From contig DCWG01000120.1 of the NCBI GenBank assembly GCA_002327525.1, positions 815 to 25,343 on the forward strand: DNA of 24,529 bases, read 5' to 3'. The stretch comes from Gammaproteobacteria bacterium UBA2168. Its GTDB lineage: Bacteria > Pseudomonadota > Gammaproteobacteria > Pseudomonadales > Azotimanducaceae. Below, in pieces: positions 1-7,327 of this stretch. Each line of letters starts with the position of its first letter. The stretch's first letter is position 1. The translations under genes and the position numbers were made by a program. Under the pieces are notes generated by a model. It ran no database searches, was not told where the DNA came from, and saw nothing but the letters and a program-made list of their open reading frames with translations.

Positions 1-125
1 TCCGTGGCCTTGTAGATGAGCACGAATCCCAGCGCAATCAGCCCGTAGACACAGCCCTGCGATATTCCGCTGATGAGAAGCTGAACGACTTCCAATGGAA
101 AACCAAATCCCCTGCCGGCCGACAT
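1..125 (-). CDS. LivH-type branched-chain amino acid ABC permease, N-terminus (partial)
   Basis: The first 41 codons of an inner-membrane permease of the LivH family run off the left edge. Reading the minus strand from the ATG at 123-125, the peptide contains LEVVQLLISGISQGCVYGLI followed by ALGFVLIYKAT, the hallmark first transmembrane helix of LivH proteins (QLLxxGxxxGxxYxLxALGFxLIY). LivH pairs with LivM and two ATPases to import branched-chain amino acids, or in many proteobacteria other small carboxylates or amides. No strong Shine-Dalgarno precedes the ATG; a TTG at codon 11 (about position 95) would give an N-terminus more typical of the family and has GGGGA upstream, so the true start may be there. 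It is divergent from the cupin operon. Family assignment is firm; the substrate is unknown. Confidence 0.85.
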   Translation of the reverse strand, partial: MSAGRGFGFPLEVVQLLISGISQGCVYGLIALGFVLIYKAT

Positions 126-284
126 TGTGCAGCAGATGCAGTGCTCCTGTCAGGCGATACTCCCTCGCAGCACCCCGTTTCTCTATTCTTGCGTCTCGAC
201 AGTCCCCCTAGCCGGGCAGCTTCGACTCGCCACCGGGTAAGCGATTGCGATATGGTTGGGCCTGCATCAATACTGGGGGCCGAC

Positions 285-629
285 ATGGCGGATATGGCAG
301 AAAGCGCCTGGCAGGTCTTCGACATCAGCGACCTCGAAAAACACCTCGAAGGCAAGCCGGTCGAGTACAGGGAGTTTCTGAACGTTCCGGCACTGTCGTG
401 TGGGTTATACCACCTCGACCGCGGCTCGACTGACATGCAGTCTCCGCACGACGACGACGAGATCTACTTCGTGCTGCGCGGCCGTGCGCGCCTCAAGGTC
501 GGCGACACCACCCACGATGTGTCCACCGGTTCACTCCTGTACGTGCAAGCCACGGAAGAACACTCGTTTTTCGAAATCGAGGAAGACATGACCCTGCTGG
601 TCTTCTTCGCCTCGACACCGCGAGACTGA
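285..629 (+). CDS. Small single-domain cupin protein
   Basis: A protein of about 114 residues forming one cupin beta-barrel. Motif 1 is PHDDDEIYFVLRGRARL, giving a metal-ligand set H-x4-E with an Asp where many cupins have a second His. Motif 2 contains GSLLYVQATEEHSFFEI, supplying the last His. Such small cupins bind a divalent metal and act as isomerases, dioxygenases or ligand sensors; the exact activity cannot be read here. The ATG at 285 is chosen because GGGGG lies about 5-8 nt upstream. The ATGs at 252 and 294 and a further upstream extension are in frame, but the residues before 285 do not look like cupin sequence. The stop lies only 6 nt before the next start, so it is probably co-transcribed with the haem protein and M20 hydrolase downstream. 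Confidence 0.85.
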   Translation: MADMAESAWQVFDISDLEKHLEGKPVEYREFLNVPALSCGLYHLDRGSTDMQSPHDDDEIYFVLRGRARLKVGDTTHDVSTGSLLYVQATEEHSFFEIEEDMTLLVFFASTPRD

Positions 630-635
630 GGCCGC

Positions 636-1058
636 GTGAAGAGGCGTCTCGTCGCGTTTCTCAGCGCGGTCTTCCTCACAGCCTCGGTCTCCGCCGGCGG
701 CGATCCATCTGCCTTCGGTGCCGTCTATACCATCCTGAAGAACCGCTGCGGTCATTGCCATCAGGTGGGGGGGGCAAGCTCCTGGGTCACTGACATGCCA
801 CCGACGGCGCAACGTTTCCCTCATTGTACGGATGCTCCCAACCCGCTGATGTGCTCCACACACGCCCAACTGACCGAAGCACCGGGCGAGGAGATCCCGG
901 CCTGGATTCGCCCGCACGAGGCCGCCATGAGCGAACCATACCAGCAGGCATGCAATCTCTCGGTGAGTTTTCATATCGGCGTGTCTCTTCCGCAGGTGCT
1001 GCCTCCCGAAGAGTGCTCGTTGTTTCTGGACTGGATCACGGCGGGCGCCAACCTCTGA
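636..1058 (+). CDS. Secreted CXXCH (c-type haem) protein
   Basis: A 140-residue exported protein. The GTG start gives a signal peptide: MKRR, a hydrophobic core LVAFLSAVFLTASVSA, and a likely cleavage after Ala20. CGHCH at residues 38-42 is a canonical CXXCH haem-attachment motif, embedded in YTILKNRCGHCHQVGG, which resembles the haem helix of single-domain c-type cytochromes, and the C-terminal FLDWITAGANL resembles their last helix. Four further Cys residues are present, unusual for a plain cytochrome c and suggestive of disulfides or another metal site. The axial Met is not obvious. It probably transfers electrons or binds haem in the periplasm. It sits between the cupin (6 nt) and the M20 hydrolase (29 nt). 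I recognise the haem motif but not a named family. Confidence 0.75.
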   Translation: MKRRLVAFLSAVFLTASVSAGGDPSAFGAVYTILKNRCGHCHQVGGASSWVTDMPPTAQRFPHCTDAPNPLMCSTHAQLTEAPGEEIPAWIRPHEAAMSEPYQQACNLSVSFHIGVSLPQVLPPEECSLFLDWITAGANL

Positions 1059-1087
1059 CCCGTTTTTCTATTTCGGGAGTGTTGCCC

Positions 1088-2425
1088 ATGTACAAACCGT
1101 TGCTGCTGGTTCTGTGTCTGGTTTGGACGGATTTCGCCCAGACCGGTCTGAGGGAGGATATCCGCCGCGATTCAAATTACGTTCGCCAACTCTACGAGTA
1201 CCTTCACGCCAATCCCGAACTGTCCTGGGCGGAGCAGGCAACGGCCGCGCACCTGGCCAATGCATTGCGCGAACTCGGCTTCGATGTCACACCTGGTGTC
1301 GGAGGTCACGGCGTCGTCGCCGTGCTGCGCAATGGCAAGGGACCCACGCTGGCACTGCGCGCCGACATGGATGCGCTGCCCGTGCGGGAGAATACCGGTC
1401 TGGAGTACGCAAGCACCGTGACCACCAGCAACGACAGCGGACAAACGGTGGCTGTGATGCACGCCTGCGGTCACGACGTACACATGTCCGTGCTGGTCGG
1501 TAGCGCCCGGCGTCTAGCCGCCATGCAGAGTACCTGGCAGGGTACCCTGCTGCTGATCGCCCAGCCTGCCGAGGAAGTAGGCGGCGGTGCCCGCGCCATG
1601 CTCGACGATGGGCTATACCAGCGTTTCCCACGCCCGGACTATAACTTCGCGCTGCATGTCAGCGCCGACCTTGCCGCCGGCCGTATCGGCTACGTAGCGG
1701 GATATTCGATGGCGAACGTAGACTCCGTTGACATCCACGTAAGCGGTGTGGGCGGGCACGGCGCGTATCCTCATCTCACGAAGGATCCCGTCGTCATCGC
1801 CGCCCAGATCGTCATGGCTCTGCAGACCATCGTGAGCCGCGAGATCTCTCCTCTCGAATCCGCCGTCATCACCGTCGGGTCCATCCACGGCGGCACCAAA
1901 CACAACGTGATCTCCAATGGCGTGGATCTGCAACTGACCGTGCGCTCTTACGCGGATGAGACGCGCAACTTCCTGTTGAGACGAATCCGCGAAATCAGCG
2001 AAGGCATCGCCCTCACCAATGGTCTGAGCGGCCCGCTGTTACCCACCGTGACCGTGCGAGATGAATACACACCCTCTGTGTTCAATGAACCTGCTCTGGT
2101 GCAACGCATCGCTGCCCACCTATCCGAGCGTCTCGGAGCGGCGCGGCTGGCGCAGGTGCCACCCGTCATGGCGGGTGAGGATTTTTCCCGTTACGCTCGC
2201 GTAACGCCGAAAATTCCGAGCGCGTTGTTCTGGCTCGGTGCAGTGAACCCGATACTGATCGAGGAAGCGAAGGCCTCGGGGCAGAGCCTGCCGTCCCTGC
2301 ACTCGGCCCAGTTCGCGCCCCTGCCCGGTCCGACCCTCGAGGCCGGCATCCACGCCATGACCGAAACTGCCCTGCTCCTTCTCGGAAGCCCTCAGCGCGA
2401 GATGATCGCGCCACCATTGCGGTGA
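1088..2425 (+). CDS. Secreted M20 family metallo-amidohydrolase
   Basis: A 445-residue zinc-dependent amidohydrolase of the M20D group (IAA-amino-acid hydrolase, hippuricase, N-acyl-amino-acid deacylase type). Metal-site motifs are all present: HACGHD at 125-130 (Cys127, His129), AEE at 161-163, His190 in FALH, and His405 in SLHSAQF. LHANPEL at 39-45 and MAGEDFSRY at 361-369 are also characteristic. Residues about 212-320 form the dimerisation insert (SGVGGHGAYPH). The N-terminus, MYKPLLLVLCLVWTDFAQ, is a signal peptide, so the enzyme probably works in the periplasm on N-acylated amino acids or small amides. The ATG at 1088 is chosen because the longer open frame from 824 overlaps the haem protein and reads as out-of-frame sequence. 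It is likely the last gene of the cupin operon. Confidence 0.93.
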   Translation: MYKPLLLVLCLVWTDFAQTGLREDIRRDSNYVRQLYEYLHANPELSWAEQATAAHLANALRELGFDVTPGVGGHGVVAVLRNGKGPTLALRADMDALPVRENTGLEYASTVTTSNDSGQTVAVMHACGHDVHMSVLVGSARRLAAMQSTWQGTLLLIAQPAEEVGGGARAMLDDGLYQRFPRPDYNFALHVSADLAAGRIGYVAGYSMANVDSVDIHVSGVGGHGAYPHLTKDPVVIAAQIVMALQTIVSREISPLESAVITVGSIHGGTKHNVISNGVDLQLTVRSYADETRNFLLRRIREISEGIALTNGLSGPLLPTVTVRDEYTPSVFNEPALVQRIAAHLSERLGAARLAQVPPVMAGEDFSRYARVTPKIPSALFWLGAVNPILIEEAKASGQSLPSLHSAQFAPLPGPTLEAGIHAMTETALLLLGSPQREMIAPPLR

Positions 2426-2505
2426 AGATCTGAGCTCTGGAGTGTTGAATCCAGGCCGGACGCTGAATAGCCTCCTGCGTGATCGTCTCTGATGAAAGGT
2501 AAGCC

Positions 2506-2808
2506 ATGTACCGCAACATCCGCACGCTCTACAACTTCGAACCGCCCGGATGCGCTGACGAAATCCAGGCGGCCGCCCTTCAGTACGTACGCAAGGTGAG
2601 CGTATACGCAAAGCCCTCTCAGGCGAACCGACTCGCTTTCAAAGCAGCGGTCGAGGACATCGGTCTCGCCACCGAGCGCCTGCTGGCGGCCCTGCTCACC
2701 AGTTCACAACCCCAAAACCGCGAGGCCGAGGCAGAAAAAGCACGGATACGGGCACGCAAACGATTCGCTTGGCCGTGTCGTCTTGGCGTGCGCCGCACAC
2801 GCCGCTAA
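2506..2808 (+). CDS. DUF2277 family protein
   Basis: A 100-residue cytoplasmic protein of the uncharacterised DUF2277 family, recognised from NIRTLYNFEPP near the start, the central AALQYVRKVS block, KPSQANRLAF, and the C-terminal NREAEAEKAR helix. The family is small, helical and of unknown function, often standing near DNA-metabolism or general metabolism genes. Members normally begin Met-Cys-Arg-Asn-Ile, whereas here residue 2 is Tyr (TAC rather than TGC), so the otherwise near-invariant cysteine is missing. The last dozen residues (WPCRLGVRRTRR) form a basic tail beyond the usual end of the family. AAAGGT precedes the ATG at a good distance. It lies 67 nt upstream of the acyl-CoA synthetase and is probably co-transcribed with it. 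Confidence 0.85.
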   Translation: MYRNIRTLYNFEPPGCADEIQAAALQYVRKVSVYAKPSQANRLAFKAAVEDIGLATERLLAALLTSSQPQNREAEAEKARIRARKRFAWPCRLGVRRTRR

Positions 2809-2875
2809 CATTGCCCGTTCGCCGAGAGAACGCCGCCAGACGCGTTCCCCTGAGCCATCAATCACTGAGATTTCA

Positions 2876-4579
2876 ATGCCCGATTCCATCTACGATTTGC
2901 AACGCCAGGCCACCACAGAACTGACCGCACGCGGTGCCCAGTTCGAAATAAAGGAGATAGAACTGCGCGGCGCGCGGATCAAGACCTACAAGAACGCGCC
3001 GCCGAGCCTGCGCGAGGTATGGCTGGCATCGACCGCATACATGGATCGCGACTACCTGGTCTACGAGGACGAATGCTGGACATACGCCGAGGCACATGCA
3101 CAGGTCGCCTCCATCGCCAACTGGCTGCGGCACCAGGGGGTCAAACCCGGCGATCGCGTGGCAATCGCCATGCGCAACTATCCGCAATGGATGCTCATCT
3201 ACTGGGCGACCGTCGCAACGGGTGCCGTCAATGTCGGTATCAACGCCTGGTGGGTGGGGCCTGAACTGGTCTACGGTCTCAACGACTCCACGCCGAAGGT
3301 GCTGTTCTGTGACCGGGAACGCCTCGAGACGTACCGGCCACACGCCCATCAGATAGACGACATGACCGTGGTCGGTGTACGCCTCGACGAGCAGTGCGAG
3401 GATGTGATCGACTACGCGGAGGTACTCGCGGTTGGCGGTACCTTACCCGAGGTTGCGGTAGATCCTGACGCGGACGCTTGCATCTTCTACACGTCCGGCA
3501 CGACCGGCCGCCCCAAGGGTGCGCAGCTCACCCATCGAGGATGTGTGAGTAACCTCATGAGCATGGCGTTCGCCGGCATGATGAACGCACGGGTCATGGA
3601 ACTGAAAACCGGGGAGACGCCCGATCCCGAGGCGGCACCCGTCGGTTCGGCCCTGGTCACCACTCCCCTTTTTCACGTCACCGCCAACAACTGCATCGCC
3701 CAGGGCACCACGCTCAGCGGCGGCAAGATGACGCTCATGCACCGATGGGATCCCTTGCGCGCGCTGCAACTCATAGAGCGGGAAACGGTGACTGCGATGT
3801 CTGGTGTGCCCGTCATGGCGCGAGAGCTCATCGAACACCCCGAATTCGCGAGTCACGACACCTCCTCACTGCTGACGCTGGGCGGCGGCGGTGCGCAGTT
3901 GCAGCCCGACCTCGTCGGTAAGATCGATGCCGCCGTCGAGGCGCGCCCGAACACCGGTTTCGGTATGACCGAGACCTGCGGCATCATCACTTCTGTCGCA
4001 GGTGACTTTTTCGTCGACAAACCCGACAGCGCCGGCCCGGCTTTGCCCGTTTACGACGTGAAATGCGTCGATGACGACGGTAACGAGCTGCCGCAGGGGG
4101 AGGTTGGTGAGTTGTTCGTGAAGGGCGCGCACGTCATCCGCGGGTATCTCAATCGACCGGATGCAACCGCCGAGTCCATTACCGACGGTTGGCTTCACAC
4201 CGGCGACGTGGCTCGACTCGACGAGGACGGTTACATATACATCGTCGACCGCAAGAAGGACATGGTCATCCGGGGTGGCGAGAACATCTACTGCGCTGAA
4301 GTCGAAAGTGCCGTCCACGAACACGCCGCCATCGCCGAATGTACCGTGTTTGGTGTCCCCGACGACCGCCTCGGCGAGGAAGTTGGTGCCGCCGTGGTGC
4401 TGAAGGATGGCAAGCGGCTCGACCCGCAAGACCTGCGCGCGCACTGTCGGGAGCGGGTCGCCAAGCACAAGGTACCCCGTTACATCTGGATCATGCCGGA
4501 CAAACTGCCACGAAACGCAAACGGCAAATTCCTCAAACGCGAGTTGCGCGAGTCACTCACCGTGGCTGATGCTGGATGA
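2876..4579 (+). CDS. Acyl-CoA synthetase (AMP-forming), class I adenylate-forming enzyme
   Basis: A 567-residue ligase that activates a carboxylic acid with ATP and then transfers it to CoA. The ANL-superfamily motifs are complete: phosphate loop YTSGTTGRPK at 205-214, the adenine-site GFGMTET at 361-367, HTGDVARLDEDGYIYIVDRKK around 441-461 with the hinge region, RGGENIY at 466-472, and the C-terminal catalytic Lys551 in PRNANGKF. Length is normal for medium- or long-chain and aryl acyl-CoA ligases; the substrate pocket does not allow a specific call. The ATG at 2876 is chosen over an in-frame TTG at 2783, because the added residues are low-complexity leader sequence. Neighbouring genes (208-residue unknown protein, enoyl-CoA hydratase on the other strand) fit fatty-acid or related acyl catabolism. 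Confidence 0.94.
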   Translation: MPDSIYDLQRQATTELTARGAQFEIKEIELRGARIKTYKNAPPSLREVWLASTAYMDRDYLVYEDECWTYAEAHAQVASIANWLRHQGVKPGDRVAIAMRNYPQWMLIYWATVATGAVNVGINAWWVGPELVYGLNDSTPKVLFCDRERLETYRPHAHQIDDMTVVGVRLDEQCEDVIDYAEVLAVGGTLPEVAVDPDADACIFYTSGTTGRPKGAQLTHRGCVSNLMSMAFAGMMNARVMELKTGETPDPEAAPVGSALVTTPLFHVTANNCIAQGTTLSGGKMTLMHRWDPLRALQLIERETVTAMSGVPVMARELIEHPEFASHDTSSLLTLGGGGAQLQPDLVGKIDAAVEARPNTGFGMTETCGIITSVAGDFFVDKPDSAGPALPVYDVKCVDDDGNELPQGEVGELFVKGAHVIRGYLNRPDATAESITDGWLHTGDVARLDEDGYIYIVDRKKDMVIRGGENIYCAEVESAVHEHAAIAECTVFGVPDDRLGEEVGAAVVLKDGKRLDPQDLRAHCRERVAKHKVPRYIWIMPDKLPRNANGKFLKRELRESLTVADAG

Positions 4580-4681
4580 GCCGGACGTGTTGCCAGTGAC
4601 GATCAGCAAACCGGCAGGTGAGGAGCAACGCATCACAACAGGAAACACTTTGCGCGAACGATATGAGAGGGGGTGTGCGGT

Positions 4682-5308
4682 ATGAACCTGAAGAAACTGC
4701 GAGAAGCCGAAGACATCTTCCTGCACCGCTATCCGGGCGGATTCGACAACGAAGAGATGCAGCAGATCGCGAAGAAACACAACGTCGGGAAGCTGGTGGA
4801 CCATGCCGCAAACGTGCTGGCCAGAAAGCAGTTCAGCAATCAGGCCAGGGTGCTCGATGACATCGTGAAAATCGTTTCGCGCTCCTCGATGGTTTCGATG
4901 TTCGAGAAACCCAGATTTCGCGACTTCGTGAACGGCCTCGGCCGGGACGACCGCGCGTTTCTCGCAGCCGCATTCAAGCGCTTGTTACACGGCAAACAGG
5001 AACGGGGCTTCACAGACATCGTCGACGTTTTGAGCGAGGGTAAGCTCGCCAAGTGGAGTCTGGTGACGATATGTTCACTCTACTACCACCCCAACGAAGA
5101 GGTGTTCGTCAAACCAACGACCACCAAGAACGTCATCAGACAGTTCGAGCTGGACCATCTGGTCTACCATCCACGCCCGACATGGGATTTCTATCAGGGC
5201 TATCGAACCGCCATCGAGACCATGAAAGCGCATGTGCATCCTTCCCTGTCGCCAAACAACGCCGCCTTTACCGGGTTTCTGATGATGACGACATCAGTCG
5301 ATCGATGA
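4682..5308 (+). CDS. Conserved hypothetical protein, 208 residues
   Basis: I do not recognise a named domain. The protein is soluble, Lys/Arg-rich and mostly helical, with no signal peptide or membrane segment. Notable stretches are LHRYPGGFDNEEM at about 14-26, a basic helical centre (KIVSRSSMVSMFEKPRFRDF), and a C-terminal segment DHLVYHPRPTWDFYQGYRTA with several aromatic residues. From memory, similar proteins beginning MNLKKLREAE with RYPGGF occur in other gammaproteobacteria, so it is likely a real conserved family and not noise. The ATG at 4682 follows GAGAGGGGG about 8-16 nt upstream; a GTG three codons earlier (4673) is an alternative. It follows the acyl-CoA synthetase by about 100 nt and ends 15 nt from the convergent enoyl-CoA hydratase. 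Confidence 0.75.
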   Translation: MNLKKLREAEDIFLHRYPGGFDNEEMQQIAKKHNVGKLVDHAANVLARKQFSNQARVLDDIVKIVSRSSMVSMFEKPRFRDFVNGLGRDDRAFLAAAFKRLLHGKQERGFTDIVDVLSEGKLAKWSLVTICSLYYHPNEEVFVKPTTTKNVIRQFELDHLVYHPRPTWDFYQGYRTAIETMKAHVHPSLSPNNAAFTGFLMMTTSVDR

Positions 5309-5323
5309 TCTCGCCGGCAAGGC

Positions 5324-6133
5324 CTATTGATCTCCGAGACGCGAGAACACTGGAGGCCGTTTTTCGAGAAACGCAGCCGCGCCTTCACGGGCGTCGGGCG
5401 CTGCCACGAAGCGGTTCTGCGATACCTCGGCCTCGCGCAGCGCCTCCTCGAGTTGCGAGCCCAGGTGTCGGTAGACGAGCCTTTTGGTTTCAGCGATAGC
5501 GGCCGGCGGCGAGGTCTCGGCGAGACGCTGAATATACTCGCGTGCAGTCTCCAGAAGCCGCTCGGGCGCTACAACACGGTCGACCAACCCCATCCGCAAC
5601 GCCTCATCCGCATCGATGCGATCGCTCATCCACAACAGATCCAATGCCCTGCTGAGTCCTACGAGACGCGGCAGCAACCAGCTCGACCCGTGCTCGGAAA
5701 TGAGTCCGCGTTTGAGAAATATGGTCGTGAAACTGGCCTCGCTCGACACGATGCGCAAATCGCTCATGAGCGCGAGAATCAGTCCGCCGCCAGCAGTGAC
5801 GCCATTCACCGCCGAAATCACCGGTTTGGGCACGCGCACGAGGTAGCTGAAGATTCCCGGCCACTCCTCGCTGTCCGGTGGCGTACTGGCGGCTTCGCTC
5901 TGCTCACCGGTGAGTTTTGCCAGTACGTCCGCATCCAACCCGGCGCTGAATCCGCGGCCGTTTCCGGTAATGATGATCCCCACCACTCTACGATCTGACG
6001 CCGCCGAATCCACCGCGCCACGGATTTCGCGAAGGGTGTGATAGGTAAAGGCGTTCAACCGCTCGGGCCGGTTCAATCTGATGATCGCGACCGGGTCGTC
6101 GATCTCCACCTCGATGTCCGAATAGTCAGTCAT
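5324..6133 (-). CDS. Enoyl-CoA hydratase/isomerase family (crotonase) protein
   Basis: A 269-residue crotonase-fold enzyme acting on acyl-CoA thioesters. The two oxyanion-hole segments are visible: GFSAGLD at 61-67 and AVNGVTAGGGLILA around 108-121. They are followed by DLRIVSSEASF and KRGLISEHGSSWLLPRLVG at 141-159. Glu147 lies where one of the acidic catalytic residues sits in enoyl-CoA isomerase-like members; the first hydratase Glu position (near residue 137) is not acidic, so hydration of a simple enoyl-CoA is not assured. The ATG at 6133 has AGAGGA at a suitable distance and begins typical family sequence; a longer in-frame start near 6172 adds a leader containing a 10-bp tandem repeat. 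A perfect TTGACA lies upstream (minus strand, 6192-6197) without a good -10. It is the last gene of the TetR-led minus-strand set. Confidence 0.92.
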   Translation of the reverse strand: MTDYSDIEVEIDDPVAIIRLNRPERLNAFTYHTLREIRGAVDSAASDRRVVGIIITGNGRGFSAGLDADVLAKLTGEQSEAASTPPDSEEWPGIFSYLVRVPKPVISAVNGVTAGGGLILALMSDLRIVSSEASFTTIFLKRGLISEHGSSWLLPRLVGLSRALDLLWMSDRIDADEALRMGLVDRVVAPERLLETAREYIQRLAETSPPAAIAETKRLVYRHLGSQLEEALREAEVSQNRFVAAPDAREGAAAFLEKRPPVFSRLGDQ

Positions 6134-6147
6134 GGCAGTCGTTCCTC

Positions 6148-6167
6148 TATCTGCTTGTATCTGCTTG
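6148..6167. repeat. Perfect 10-bp tandem duplication upstream of the crotonase gene
   Basis: The decamer TATCTGCTTG occurs twice in immediate succession. On the minus strand it lies 15-34 nt before the crotonase ATG at 6133, just upstream of the Shine-Dalgarno. It may be a chance slippage product. If translation began at the upstream start (about 6172), the repeat would be coding but would shift the frame on expansion or contraction. Confidence 0.6.
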
Positions 6168-6246
6168 CTCATCACCCTCGAGAACCGGCGATGTCAAAAC
6201 CCCTCACACCGGCGAGCAGTCACGGCAGACCGCTCACACCCTCATT

Positions 6247-6624
6247 TCAGAGATAACTCGATCGGAACTGGATGCCCCAGTGTCCGTCCATCAGTGTCGC
6301 GATCCAGAGCGTGTCGAATTGGTTATACACCTCACCATCTTCACGACAGCGGTCGATGCCGAGTGCGATATGCACCTTGTCTGCACCTGCATGCAACACC
6401 TTCAGAGCGCGCACCACCGTATGGTGCCAGCCCTCTTCAGCCAGGCGAGGTTCTATACTGCGGCTTCGTTCAGCGAATTCCCCGGCCGATTCGATGGTGA
6501 CGAACCGCCCGCGCGCAAGGCGTACGTGCGGGTAGTTGAGGCTGGAGGCGAGCGCCACGTGATCCTGCGCGTTGAAGGCGTCGATGAATGCCTGTACCGC
6601 TGCACTCGCCTGTTCAGCGCTCAT
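6247..6624 (-). CDS. SnoaL-like (NTF2-fold) protein
   Basis: A 125-residue protein with the features of the NTF2/SnoaL-like superfamily: an N-terminal helix with AFIDAFNAQDHVALASSLNYPHV, a central basic segment, and C-terminal strands IDRCREDGEVYNQFDTLWIA followed by HWGIQFRSSYL. These alpha+beta cone proteins are small cytoplasmic enzymes (isomerases, hydratases, cyclases) or binding proteins; a particular reaction cannot be assigned. The ATG at 6624 follows GGGGGTG at good spacing and overlaps the 3' end of the TetR gene by 11 nt; a GTG at 6633 is an alternative. The overlap indicates translational coupling with the regulator and argues for one transcript with it. Its position between a TetR regulator and a crotonase suggests a role on the same, unknown, substrate. 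Confidence 0.82.
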   Translation of the reverse strand: MSAEQASAAVQAFIDAFNAQDHVALASSLNYPHVRLARGRFVTIESAGEFAERSRSIEPRLAEEGWHHTVVRALKVLHAGADKVHIALGIDRCREDGEVYNQFDTLWIATLMDGHWGIQFRSSYL

Positions 6625-7282
6625 CGGTTTCACCCCCGCTCTCGTCGTCTCGCTGCATCAGATCACTCAATCTCTTTGCAGCCGTGTCCAGCATCTCGTG
6701 GTGCTGATTTTCGTTGATCATGAAGAACTGCCCCTCCAGGCGTAAATGCGCGTAGCCGTGAATGTGGCACCAGCCGATGAGAATGTCATCAAGCACTTGC
6801 TTGCCCGAGCCGATTCCGCGTCCGGCATCCTCATCGAGATATGGCGCATCGCGCTCCGGCTCTCCGCGCTGGCGGCGGATTACGTTGGTCAGCACGGTGA
6901 AGGTCTCGAGCGCCGCGCTCTTCAGGTCGTCAGAGTCATCGAGCAGATCGCCGCGGAACATGATGCGAAAATGCTCCGAATAGCGCTGCGCAAAGGCATA
7001 GTAGGCGGTCGAAGTAGCGAGAAACTGACTGTGCAGATCATCACCCGCCTGCTCGAGACGAAGGCGCAATTCCCGGGTGAGGCGCTCGAACCCGCGTGCC
7101 GCGATCGCGGTGAGCAGACCTCTGACACCACCGAAGTGATGCTTGGGAGCCGCGTGCGAAACACCGGCGCGACGGGCGCACTCACGCAATGTGAAGCCCG
7201 GCAGGCCTCTTTCTTTCAGAAGTTCGTCGCCCGCATCTAGCAGGGCGACGGCGAGGTCGCCATGATGGTAGGTGCTGCGCAT
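6614..7282 (-). CDS. TetR/AcrR family transcriptional regulator
   Basis: A 222-residue TetR-family repressor. The N-terminal helix-turn-helix spans about residues 10-60 (LLDAGDELLKERGLPGFTLR, then ECARRAGVSHAAPKHHFGG and LLTAIAARGFERL), with the family pattern T-x-R-x-x-A-x-x-A-G-V-S followed by the Y/H-x-H-F motif. The C-terminal part contains GWCHIHGYAHLRLEGQ, like the WHG-type ligand-binding domain found in many TetR proteins. It is the only DNA-binding regulator recognised in the window. A GTG sits directly before the ATG at 7282, so either could be used. Upstream, a short palindrome overlaps a plausible promoter, suggesting autoregulation. It is followed, with overlap, by the SnoaL-like gene and then the crotonase. 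Confidence 0.93.
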   Translation of the reverse strand: MRSTYHHGDLAVALLDAGDELLKERGLPGFTLRECARRAGVSHAAPKHHFGGVRGLLTAIAARGFERLTRELRLRLEQAGDDLHSQFLATSTAYYAFAQRYSEHFRIMFRGDLLDDSDDLKSAALETFTVLTNVIRRQRGEPERDAPYLDEDAGRGIGSGKQVLDDILIGWCHIHGYAHLRLEGQFFMINENQHHEMLDTAAKRLSDLMQRDDESGGETDER

Positions 7283-7287
7283 CACCC

Positions 7288-7316
7288 ATTGTCGCCCGCC
7301 AATCGCATCTTGACAA
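7288..7316 (-). promoter_or_regulatory. Candidate sigma-70 promoter of the TetR gene
   Basis: On the minus strand, TTGTCA (7311-7316) and GACAAT (7288-7293) are separated by exactly 17 nt, matching -35 and -10 consensus at 5/6 and 4/6 positions. The predicted transcription start falls almost at the ATG (7282), so transcripts would be leaderless or nearly so. Prediction from sequence only. Confidence 0.4.
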
Positions 7317-7322
7317 CGTCAA
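7310..7322. promoter_or_regulatory. Candidate operator palindrome upstream of the TetR gene
   Basis: TTGACAACGTCAA is an inverted repeat with perfect 5-bp arms around a 3-nt centre, 28 nt upstream of the TetR start and overlapping the predicted -35. It also abuts the rhomboid stop codon. TetR proteins typically bind such short palindromes next to their own promoters. The arms are short, so chance is possible. Confidence 0.4.
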
Positions 7323-7327
7323 CATAG

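Noticed and set aside
824..1087. 88-residue N-terminal extension of the M20 hydrolase
   Set aside because: It overlaps the haem-protein gene in another frame, and the signal peptide begins at 1088.
3866..4468. 200-residue open frame on the minus strand
   Set aside because: Shadow of the acyl-CoA synthetase, whose motifs are on the plus strand.
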